Below the pieces are notes generated by a model. The model ran no database searches. It was not told the origin of the DNA and saw only the letters and a program-made list of their open reading frames with translations. Source: Nemertoderma westbladi (Eukaryota; Xenacoelomorpha; Nemertodermatida; Nemertodermatidae). Taken from it: a stretch of 64,000 bases of DNA. Made by a program: the position numbers and the translations under genes. Where the stretch lies: the NCBI GenBank assembly GCA_032718475.1, contig JAUCBJ010006254.1:1-64000 (forward strand), read 5' to 3'. This document shows positions 30,405 through 39,432 of this stretch, one piece after another. The number at the start of each line of letters is the position of its first letter. Within the stretch, counting starts at the first letter, position 1.

Positions 30405-33400
30405 ATGTCTGACACTCAGCAAAACCTGTCAGACAGTCTGATCGATACAACTATCTGTGATTCAGATAGGAGTGTGGAGCGAATAAGAAAGGAGTTCGGC
30501 TCACCTCCTACTGTAAAAAAGGTCATCCCTCCAGTAGTATCAGACCCTAGGCTAGTCCACCATAGGTCCATCATAGGCACTCGGGCACAGGTAAAACGGG
30601 ACCAAGAGGCAGTTGTCCTCTCGCAGCAACATCTTGGTCAAGAACCTACTTCCCAGCGACCCGATAGCTCCAGCAGTTCGGATACTGTAGAGTTGACTCC
30701 CGAACATGGAGTGCAGATGGCTGATACAGTCTACTCGGACCCCCTTCTTACTCTTCCTGCTGCAGTGCTAACTACTATATTCATTGCGGTGGAGGAACAT
30801 CAAGCCGACTGGGCGAAGAATAAGCGAGCGACCCAAGATAATTACGCGGGATACGCCAGGGAAGAATTGATATCTATTGTTGAATCACAATGGAACTTTC
30901 CCGGACTCGGACTTCCGTTGGATCTGTCCGAGGCTACTTGGGAAGATATACACAGGATGGGAGTGGCTAAAGATACAATGGATCCAGCTGTTTGGAAGAG
31001 GTCGGCAGCAGGATATGTGCAGGGATTCTTCGGATCCTTGGATCGATTGGAAGAACAACTGTTTCGACAACCTCACGGACCTCAAGAGCAGGAAGAGCTG
31101 CTATATCAAATACGCGAAAGAACCCTACGCATACGACTAATCCTCTCAGCCTTTGAGGAAACTTCCAAAAGAAGACAGGACACGTCGCTGCAGGTTGTTG
31201 TCAAAACTTGGCTACATCGGGTAGATCTCAAAGTACAGGAAACGGCCCAGTGGAAATCCCAGCTGGCTGAGAGATCAACTTATGAAGAACCAACTGATGT
31301 CACCCTTTCTCAAGCGGAAAGCGAAGAGGCCGCCGAGAAACCGCGAACTAGAGACGCTATCGACATTTATTTGTCCGACTATCAGCGATTCCTAGGAGAC
31401 GAAGAGTTGAGGAGACGGCTGTCTGGACTTTCCCCTAATAGTGAAGGAACCAAGCTTGTATTGGACTCAATCGATGCCGAAATGTTAGCTGCAAACCAAG
31501 CTAAATGTGATGAAAAACTCCGTCTCACTAGAGTCCGAGAAGAACAAATAAAGAAAAGAAGGATAGAGGAACAAAAGGCGGCGGCTATGGCAGATGCAGA
31601 AGCAGAAAAAAAAGCAGCAAAGGCGGCGGCTATGGCAGATGCAGAAGCAGAAAGAAAAGCAGCAAAGGCGGCGGCTATGGCAGAAGCAGAAGTAGAAAGA
31701 AAGGCAGCGGCGGCAGATGCAGAAGCAGAAAGAAAGGCAGCGGCGGCAGATGCAGAAGCAGAAAGAAAAGCAGCAAAGGCAGTGGCAGAAGCAGAAAGGA
31801 GAGCATCTGAGCAGACTACCCAACTGGAGTTGGAAAATCTGCAAGAGACACAAGACAGTATAAATAAACAGTTTACTGCTAATCAAATGCAGATGATGAG
31901 AAAATCTACTCCCAAGCGCCAGGGATACACATCCTCGGAGGAAGGCGATACTACCGATCCTGAAGGCGGAGGAAATAGATCTCATCTAAGTAGGCGTAGA
32001 AAAACATATTACCGTCGCAAATTGCCTGATTTGCCCCCAGCTGTTAAAAGACAGCTAAATAGCACAGACTTAGGTAGTGCAGAACCCATAGAACAATTTA
32101 TCCAGGTCAAAAGACTCCCTACTATAGTCGATGAACCTGAAATAATTAGGCCTGTTGTTCCCAAAGTCACTTCTGTGCTAGAGACCCCTACACTTCCAGA
32201 GCTTAACTCTAAATTCCCTTTACATAGTACTACCCTGCCTGTACCCGGTGGAACAGTCCCTGCAAATACCCCTGTCCAGATAGCAGAGAGAGAAATCAAT
32301 AATTTGTCTCCCGTCGTCCCGCGTCAGCCCGCTACTATGTTGGCGACTCCCGCTTCGGCGGTTGAGTGGGTGGAAGAGGGACGGCGGGGGATGAATCTCC
32401 TGCTGGGACAGATGCAGGAGACTGTCCACCAACTTAAGGGAACAGTGAGGGAAGGTAGAGCAGAGTTGCAAGAGGTGCAGCAAAGTATCGCACTAGAACG
32501 CGACAAATTAGTCAATATCCAAAAGGGCATACCAATACCCCCTGTAACATTGTGTCAACCTGTTAGGTCTGAAGTATTACATGCGCAAGGTGTGGAGCCT
32601 ACACGCATCTATACTGCTAGTGAAGTTGAAACTCCTATAGCAAACCCTATTAAGGGTGATTATAGGCCTGTTATTAATGATATTCCCTATAGAACTGATA
32701 ATGATCCGAGAAATTTATATACCGATAATTCGATATTAAATAACACGATGGCCCAAGAAAGCTTTACGCGTCAGATGGCTAGAACAGAAGCCCGCCAAGC
32801 GGTCAAAGTGGGAGAGATCGTCAAATTCAATGGAGATGAGATGAAATGGTTACCTTTCAACGAATATTACAAAGATAGCATACAGAACTCTGTACTATCT
32901 AACGGAGAGAAACTTAGATTCCTCATCAAGTGCTTGGAAGGACCTCCCAAGTTAATGGCGTTAAAGTTTATTGGACATCCAGATGGATTAAGACAAGTTT
33001 GGGATACATTAAACATCAGGTATGGTAACAAGGATAACATAGCTAAGTATTTGTATGCAAAATTAGTAGCCCCCCGACACTTCCTTAGTAGCGGGATTAT
33101 AGAGTTTTCCGATGAGATTCAAGAGATCTGTAGACAACTGGACTGGTTAGGTAAGTTGCATGAATATCAGAGTTCCATGGTCATTGGAGCCGTAGTCTCT
33201 ACTTTACCAAAAGGTGGAGTATGTACGCGCTGGGACAAGAAAGTGTTGTACATGAATGAACAACAACGACGAAGTCCTACCATGGCTGATCTCATGTCCT
33301 TCTTAGATAGTGAAGTAAAATTACAACTCATAAGGCAGTCCAGAGAGAAAACATCGGAAAATAAGGTAAGTGAGAAACCCGTTTCTAGGAGAAGGATAAT

Positions 33401-35087
33401 ACCAGTGTGTTATACTGACGACGGCGAAAGCCAAGCTTCTCAAGAAGAGGACAGCGGGAAAGACACAGCAAAATCTTACTATGACAACAAGACCTATAAA
33501 GACGTAAGAAAATACAAGTCTCGAACCAGTGACAGGAGAGAACAGGTAACAACAACTCCTCCTACGTCTCCTAAGAGAATTCACGGAAGAAAGCCCGAAG
33601 AAAGAACGAGAGTGCATAACGTTAACCAAGTTAAGGTGAGTAACATCAAACCAAAATGTGCGCTGTGCGACGGGCCCCACCGTTTGAGTGCGTGTGCTGA
33701 ATTTCTAAAGAAATCCCCTGTAGACAGACGTACAGTCCTGTGGAATAAGCGGTTATGCTATAATTGCCTCAGATCAGGACACCAACGGCGAACCTGTTAC
33801 TCCGACGTAAAGTGTGCAAAGTGTGGCGCGAAACATCACATCTTGTTACACAGTGAGTTCGAACGAGACAACCCGAGTCAGGTAAGTGAGCCCGAACTAC
33901 ATGTCCAATTCAGTGATGTGAACGACACTGACCAAGGTTCTGAGTGGGAAGGATTCTATACAGACGAATTCTCCGATGCCAACGAATCCTGTTATCTAAT
34001 AAATACCACAGTGTATCGAGCACTTACGTATGAAAAGGACACTGACGAGTTTACTCCAACTCCTTTTGACAAACAACCATCTTGGAAAGTTCCAACTTCC
34101 AACATAGGAATAAGAGAATTTCCTGTAGTGCAAGTGAGAGTTCATGGTCTCAACAAGAGTTACATAGTGAACGCCCTACTTGACTCCGGCAGCACAGGAA
34201 CATTCATCGATCAAGAACTAGCCGAAGATATCTTTGCTGGACAACCCAAGTTCCGGACTAAATTGAATATGTCAGGAATTATGCAGGTTTGGAAATCTAC
34301 CCTAACGGCAGATTACTATGTAGGTGTGTTGTCCACCCCCCAGGATAAGTTAGGAACACAAGGTATAAGGTCAGTAAAAATGGTGGCTATAAAGAACTTT
34401 GCTACTACTCAAGCAGAACCTTATAATTGGGACGAGGACGAGTGCATCCAACATCTTGAGATACCTCGATTCCAAACCGATTATCCTGGAGTGCAAATCC
34501 TCATCGGCCAAAACGCGCATGAGGCGCTCGAGACATTGGAGAAACGGCCTGCTCAACCGCAGCCATTACAAACTTATGCGGTAAGAACTAGAGTAGGTTG
34601 GTACTTTACTGGCCCTTCCCGCAGAACTCTTGAAGAAAGATTGCCACAAGACCGGCTACTTCAAGTAAAGGATTGGGAAGAGGGGAGCAGTGAAGTGGAC
34701 GAACCCACTGAGGTAACACCATACTCCTCAGATAATGACGATATTAACTCCAATGTAGATCAATGGAGACATCGCCCCGAGATGATTAATCTAGCCGACA
34801 TCGCTTCCAGAGGAGCAACTCCTCAAGAACGGATAGATACTCCCGGCTGGTTAGGTGGACCCTACTCCCTAAGTAAAGAAGAAGATGAATGGCCTCCTCA
34901 TCTTACCACTGCGGAGATTAGACAGGCCAAGGGAGCGGAGGAAGTAACACGACAGCCTAATCGCCCAGCTGGTCGCTTAGGTTTACTGGAAAGAGACCGA
35001 AAACTGTCCGGAAACCATGGAAGGCAAGATACTCTTCCTACGACCACTTCCCTAATTCGACAAAGATCTAGGGACTCCATAACGTAA
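30405..35087 (+). CDS. Gag-protease polyprotein of a BEL/Pao-type element, pol mostly deleted
   Basis: One frame of 1560 residues from ATG 30405. Residues ~390-470 are an Ala/Lys/Glu-rich repeat with coiled-coil character. Residues ~800-990 (VKFNGDEMKWLPFNEYY, then LKFIG and WDTLNIRYGN) match the DUF1759 Gag region of BEL/Pao elements. Residues ~1083-1150 form the family's zinc-finger cluster (CALCDGPHRLSAC, LCYNCLRSGHQRRTC, CAKCGAKHHILLH). The aspartic protease active site is LLDSGSTGTFID at ~1255, with the ILIGQNAHEAL and VGWYFTGP segments behind it. About 50 residues later comes DQWRHRPEMINLADIASRG, which belongs to the end of the RNase H region. The catalytic RT and RNase H parts have been removed in frame. 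No integrase follows. Confidence 0.9.
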   Translation: MSDTQQNLSDSLIDTTICDSDRSVERIRKEFGSPPTVKKVIPPVVSDPRLVHHRSIIGTRAQVKRDQEAVVLSQQHLGQEPTSQRPDSSSSSDTVELTPEHGVQMADTVYSDPLLTLPAAVLTTIFIAVEEHQADWAKNKRATQDNYAGYAREELISIVESQWNFPGLGLPLDLSEATWEDIHRMGVAKDTMDPAVWKRSAAGYVQGFFGSLDRLEEQLFRQPHGPQEQEELLYQIRERTLRIRLILSAFEETSKRRQDTSLQVVVKTWLHRVDLKVQETAQWKSQLAERSTYEEPTDVTLSQAESEEAAEKPRTRDAIDIYLSDYQRFLGDEELRRRLSGLSPNSEGTKLVLDSIDAEMLAANQAKCDEKLRLTRVREEQIKKRRIEEQKAAAMADAEAEKKAAKAAAMADAEAERKAAKAAAMAEAEVERKAAAADAEAERKAAAADAEAERKAAKAVAEAERRASEQTTQLELENLQETQDSINKQFTANQMQMMRKSTPKRQGYTSSEEGDTTDPEGGGNRSHLSRRRKTYYRRKLPDLPPAVKRQLNSTDLGSAEPIEQFIQVKRLPTIVDEPEIIRPVVPKVTSVLETPTLPELNSKFPLHSTTLPVPGGTVPANTPVQIAEREINNLSPVVPRQPATMLATPASAVEWVEEGRRGMNLLLGQMQETVHQLKGTVREGRAELQEVQQSIALERDKLVNIQKGIPIPPVTLCQPVRSEVLHAQGVEPTRIYTASEVETPIANPIKGDYRPVINDIPYRTDNDPRNLYTDNSILNNTMAQESFTRQMARTEARQAVKVGEIVKFNGDEMKWLPFNEYYKDSIQNSVLSNGEKLRFLIKCLEGPPKLMALKFIGHPDGLRQVWDTLNIRYGNKDNIAKYLYAKLVAPRHFLSSGIIEFSDEIQEICRQLDWLGKLHEYQSSMVIGAVVSTLPKGGVCTRWDKKVLYMNEQQRRSPTMADLMSFLDSEVKLQLIRQSREKTSENKVSEKPVSRRRIIPVCYTDDGESQASQEEDSGKDTAKSYYDNKTYKDVRKYKSRTSDRREQVTTTPPTSPKRIHGRKPEERTRVHNVNQVKVSNIKPKCALCDGPHRLSACAEFLKKSPVDRRTVLWNKRLCYNCLRSGHQRRTCYSDVKCAKCGAKHHILLHSEFERDNPSQVSEPELHVQFSDVNDTDQGSEWEGFYTDEFSDANESCYLINTTVYRALTYEKDTDEFTPTPFDKQPSWKVPTSNIGIREFPVVQVRVHGLNKSYIVNALLDSGSTGTFIDQELAEDIFAGQPKFRTKLNMSGIMQVWKSTLTADYYVGVLSTPQDKLGTQGIRSVKMVAIKNFATTQAEPYNWDEDECIQHLEIPRFQTDYPGVQILIGQNAHEALETLEKRPAQPQPLQTYAVRTRVGWYFTGPSRRTLEERLPQDRLLQVKDWEEGSSEVDEPTEVTPYSSDNDDINSNVDQWRHRPEMINLADIASRGATPQERIDTPGWLGGPYSLSKEEDEWPPHLTTAEIRQAKGAEEVTRQPNRPAGRLGLLERDRKLSGNHGRQDTLPTTTSLIRQRSRDSIT
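31577..31800 (+). repeat. In-frame repeat encoding an Ala/Lys/Glu coiled coil
   Basis: The DNA repeats GCAGATGCAGAAGCAGAAAG and GCAAAGGCGGCGGCTATG blocks several times in frame, giving repeated DAEAERKAA modules. Units have been gained or lost by whole codons, so the protein frame is kept. Confidence 0.85.
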
Positions 35088-36709
35088 TTATATATGGAGT
35101 GGGTGTATGTCTATATTATTTTATCTATTTTTATTACATTTTATATGTGAACTTTATTATGTACTTTATTATAATCGTTTTTATTCAATTTTTATTTAGT
35201 AGAATGCTATTTTAGAATGTTTAGTAGATTAGTGCAATATATTAGTGTTTATTACGTACATAATTACTTATAATATATATTTAGTGCGACGGCAAGAAGT
35301 AATTATTTTCTCTTTCCTTACTGTCCGTATTATATTATAAATGCGAGACTATAGTAAGATGACATGTCAGTACTTCTTAAAGTACAATAAAGCCACTACT
35401 ATATTTAAGTATTATTGGTAGGCAGAGTATTAGGAATGCAAAGTTCAGATCCTCGTGTCTCGGCTAAACCAAGCTCTGGGTAGACCTTGGAAACGACTTG
35501 CCTCTTCACACTGACATTGCTTCGTGCGATATTGCTCTTCTACCTTATAACAAATAATACATATAGTAGCGTGATGTCCCTCTAACAGTAGCGTAAATCG
35601 CAAATAAATCTGTTAAACTTTTGACCATCTGTAATTCTAGTCGATTAAGATATCGTGGCACCCACCGATATACTTGAAAGACAAATTCTAGAATCAGTGG
35701 TTAACGTCCCCAGACAAGTTCTGGAATAAATCGGTGCCCATCCTAAATATTAATTTAATATTTATTAAAATCTGTAAAATTCAGATCCGTTAACAATTCT
35801 AGTCGATTAAGATATCGTAGCACTTACCGATACTCTTAAAAGACAAATTTCATAGAATTAAGGATCCTATGTCCCCAGACCTGCTCTGGAATCAAATTGT
35901 GTCAATTTTAACATCAAATAATAAAATTCACGGGAATAAATTTAAATTCATATTCGAATGAATTTCATAAATTGTCATTTTGTGCAATTTATAACATTCC
36001 CAAAATTCCAGTAATTAATAGATCATGGGAGCGGAGATTCATATTGAGTGTACTAGAGTGCGAGAATCTCCAATATATAGTCAATAGCCGATAAAATTTG
36101 TAAAATCATGCATAAAGAGAATATTGACAATTAAAGAATTACTATTAAATAACATCCCAGATCTGTATGCATGAGAAGTACCCTAATTCTACCGCTAGTT
36201 TTCCATAATGTCACCATGGCAACACCCACGCTAGAATTAGAAGCAAGTTAAAGGAACAATAAAAGGCTTGCCCCATTGCGTAGCATAAGAGTATACATAG
36301 CGCACTATTAGTATCCAAGGATACATAGTAATAACGTGACATTCTGGAAGACACTGACTAACGGACAAATGGCATGCATGTGTGCAGTAATTAATGATTG
36401 TATGGAATTTGTGCGTTTGTAGGTGAATGTTACTACTAAAGTGTGTTTACAGTAGCTAATCGCAATTGTAAAGTAGCCCTAACTCTACCGAGATAACCTC
36501 AAGTGGATTCAAGCCTTTGGGACGGACAGTGGTGGGACTTGTGCCGGTTATCGTTGTCGTGCTGTTGCTACATGTTGGCGTAAACACTGCGACAGCGGTA
36601 CATCGGCGCTGAGAAACCCACTGTCCGGGGGCAAAAGCCTAGTAGGCAGCGACGCCCGCTTGCCTAAAATATTAACTTATATTGATATTAATAAACTCAG
36701 ATAACAGAT
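35088..36709 (+). other. Non-coding interior of the LTR element between its two ORFs
   Basis: AT-rich, without a frame long enough to be integrase or envelope. It contains a ~162-bp imperfect tandem duplication (35628-35890), an X-box-like GTCACCATGGCAAC at 36210-36223, a second GGGAGCGG at about 36026, and a GC-rich stretch at about 36500-36660. Confidence 0.6.
35628..35890 (+). repeat. Imperfect tandem duplication, ~162-bp offset
   Basis: AATTCTAGTCGATTAAGATA occurs near 35632 and again near 35794. In each copy CCGATA, AAGACAAATT and GTCCCCAGAC then TCTGGAAT follow. This could be an RNA structure or regulatory duplication inside the element. Confidence 0.75.
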
Positions 36710-38158
36710 ATGACGGAATTGATAGAAGATGACCTTGGTATCAGGGAGCGATATACTCTACCTTTACAAGCGTTTGTGGATAGCTTGATACGCGGTGAAG
36801 CCGATCCGACTATTACGGAGGACGATGGTCGTTATATCGAACCGCCGAGGTCCCAGGAACAACTTACGCGTGAATTGGACTATAGAAAATTCACCGCTCG
36901 CTATACGCATCGTAATGGTACGTATATGGACTTCTTAACTACCGGCCATCCTATCGATTTACATGATACGGACGATGTAGACACCGAAAGGGAAATGGTT
37001 CTATTTAAATATCATACCCAGCGGCGTCGTAACGATAAACCGAGAATAGATCACGAAAATTCTATTCGTAACAGACTGGGAAGACGAACCAATATGTCTG
37101 GAATCTGAGGAGATTCAGCCTATCGCGCTCGGAACAGCGACAACGATTACATCCTAGAATGGTACCAAGGTCCACAGTGTCTCACTGCGTACGATTATCG
37201 CCATGCCAACTATGTTTCTCGGCAACGTTGTCGGTTATGCGCATCGAGAGACCATGTTACGCCCATGGACACAAACGTCCGCTGTTCCTATTTCCACGAA
37301 CAACCGGCGATGGAAATTTATTGCGCGTATTGCAGATTTAATAATTTGCACATTTTTGCGGTTTGCCCTCAATTTACGACTCAATGTCACCATTGTCAAC
37401 TAAAGGGACATGCCAGTTTCGATTGTCCTTTTAATCACGATTTGGAAAGCGTAGATGAAATGATCACACTACGTTACATCAGAGCTTGGGAAGCGAACAC
37501 TGATTTACATTGTGATTCACGCCATCGCTATTATCCTGGACGCGCTTACGAAGGAGTTTATGCGTTCCATCCTTATTTGTTTGCCTCCGTCGAGCAGAAA
37601 TCGCGCCTATCAAGTTATGAACTATTGAAGCGCGTTGGAGAATGTATTTCAACCAAATATGTACGCAAATTTCTCAGGAGCATTAATCCGAGTGACATCA
37701 ATTCGTACAACTTAATAAACTTTATCCGTCAAGATCCGGCCTATGGAGACTTATTTGTCAACTCACACCCCGAGTTACAAGAAGTATATCGACGGCCTTA
37801 CGAGTACAGAGCCCGCGAACGCGAGTTGGAAAGAACCATTAAACCAAGGAAGTTTCTAACTGCCTATGGTTCACCCACGGCCCTCGTTCAGACCACTCGT
37901 AAAGGACACGTAAGAGCGGCTGTCTTGAAACGAGCTCTCAAAGCCGTTAGACCCCTCTCCCCGGACGTTGATGTCAATCAACCCGGTACTTCGACCGGCG
38001 GATATACCGATCGCAATCCCATACCTTCTGATGCAATCATATTGCACCCTTCACCCAGGAGTTATAGCCCTCCTCGTAAAGCGGCTCGCCCCAAAGAGAA
38101 AAGGACTCTTGCTAGCTTTAAAAAACTGCGTAAACGCCGTCCGCGCAAGAAAGACTAA
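36710..38158 (+). pseudogene. Accessory zinc-knuckle ORF of the LTR element, broken by one in-frame TGA
   Basis: One reading frame runs from ATG 36710 to TAA 38158 (about 482 codons) with a single TGA at 37106-37108. The part before the stop (132 residues) is acidic and charged. After it come three zinc-knuckle-like motifs: CRLCASRDH with a later Cys, CAYCRFNNLHIFAVC (CX2CX5HX4C), and CHHCQLKGHASFDC, an exact CX2CX4HX4C. The C-terminus is strongly basic (KKLRKRRPRKKD). This fits a nucleic-acid-binding protein. I do not recognise the family. It sits where other elements may carry env, but shows no signal or membrane segment. The stop may be a CGA-to-TGA mutation or a readthrough site; an ATG at 37265 could start a 297-residue product. 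Confidence 0.7.
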
Positions 38159-38228
38159 CTGTTTAGAGTATTTTTATATTTTAGAAACTGTGATTTTGTA
38201 TATTTTATAGACTTAAATCCCATTTTCT

Positions 38229-38236
38229 GGGAGCGG
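38229..38236 (+). promoter_or_regulatory. Putative polypurine tract
   Basis: GGGAGCGG directly precedes the TGT of the 3' LTR, the expected place for the plus-strand primer. It contains one pyrimidine. The same octamer occurs near 34937 and 36026. Confidence 0.5.
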
Positions 38237-39432
38237 TGTAAAAGCTTTTGTGGGATAACTGATACGTTTGCCTTTGCTGGCCAGTTCCCCCCCAGTCGCT
38301 AGAATACTCTCAAAGGGATTTATAACTAAAATAGTGCAAGCTACCAGCTTATTGGCTGATGTGCTGTACGGAGATATCTGGGCTCAGTTTAATCGGCCAA
38401 CTAGCTTAGAGAGGTTGCCTTAGCCTTGCTGTCCGTATCGGCCAATAGAATTTGAGTGGGCGTTGATTTCGACCTATCCCAGAGCTACTGAACTGAATTT
38501 CCTATCTCACTGCTCATCCTCTGTGTTGGACGGGAGCTTCGGGGAATAAGGGTAGTTGGTATACTCGTATAGTCATTCCAGTCATATGATTTTATATGAT
38601 TCTGTTGTTGTGTTCCCATTTTCGCCATAACACCGGCTTTTTGGGAAGAACTCTAGTAAAACTGCTTAAATTATCGAAAGTATAAACTGTTACCTACTCA
38701 CTTACTTAACTAACTCACTTAATTTAACTGCATTAATCATATTGTTTGTACTGTTATTTTACTGTCAGTTATTAATTGTATCTATTTGTTGATGGAAATA
38801 TTGCTCTTTGGAGAATACGGATAAATCACCCAAAATTCCCAATTTTCTTGATACACTACAGGTTAGAGAGACGGGCTATATATAACAATTGCGATTTATA
38901 TTAATGTGGTGTGTATTGAATCTAATGTTATTTAGCAGACCCTACATGAGTCAATTGCTGCTCTCTTTATGTGTGATCAAATATACTGACGGTCGGCAGA
39001 ATAGTGTGCATGATTGTGATTGGTAACAAAGTATTTCCTAAAGAATGCGCTTTATACTTTAATCATAAGCAGTATCGTTGCGTTTAGTATAAGTCCTAGT
39101 TCTGTTTAAATAGATAGAGCGCCACGTCCTAAAGGAACTGTTAATATTCCCCGAAAGCCAATAATATCTGTCAGGAATTAATTATTAATGATCTGTCGAA
39201 TAATACAGTAAGTTTACGCTGCAACCTTACACTGCAATAATAAAATTTAAGCATCCGAATTCAGCCTCCCGGGTGTAGATCCATCGGGTGAATGATCGCG
39301 CATGGGCTGACTTCGGCTAATGTTTTGCGTATTAGCATAAAATATTGTCGTATGCTAAAGGTGTTTTAATTAACTAAAAGACATATAAATTTTGGCAGGT
39401 TAAACTGCTAAAGGTCTTCAAAAGCGCGAACA
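38237..39432 (+). repeat. 3' LTR
   Basis: 1196 bp, nearly identical to the 5' LTR; the 6-bp length difference is one AGAGCC unit. The AATAAA at 39239-39244 would serve as polyadenylation signal. It ends ACA and is followed by the ATTTA target duplication and then satellite. Confidence 0.95.

Larger units (their letters stand above)
27007..39432 (+). mobile_element. Non-autonomous BEL/Pao-type LTR retrotransposon (12.4 kb)
   Basis: Direct LTRs at 27007-28208 and 38237-39432 begin TGT and end ACA. The flanks ATTTA (27002-27006) and ATTTA (39433-39437) form a 5-bp target duplication inside the satellite. The interior has a 2.2-kb leader, one long Gag-protease frame, a 1.6-kb non-coding stretch and a second zinc-knuckle frame near the 3' end. 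Reverse transcriptase, RNase H catalytic core and integrase are absent, so mobilisation must have been in trans. GGGAGCGG at 38229-38236 directly before the 3' LTR is a plausible polypurine tract. I could not identify a primer-binding site with certainty. Confidence 0.95.

Noticed and set aside
30877-34584. Short frames on both strands within the Gag-protease region
   Set aside because: They are shadows of the 1560-codon frame, which has recognisable Gag, zinc-finger and protease motifs.
36490-36620. Hydrophobic frame (LVPVIVVVLLLHVGV) as an envelope transmembrane remnant
   Set aside because: No ATG, very short, flanked by stops, and overlapping frames in the same GC-rich stretch are equally open.
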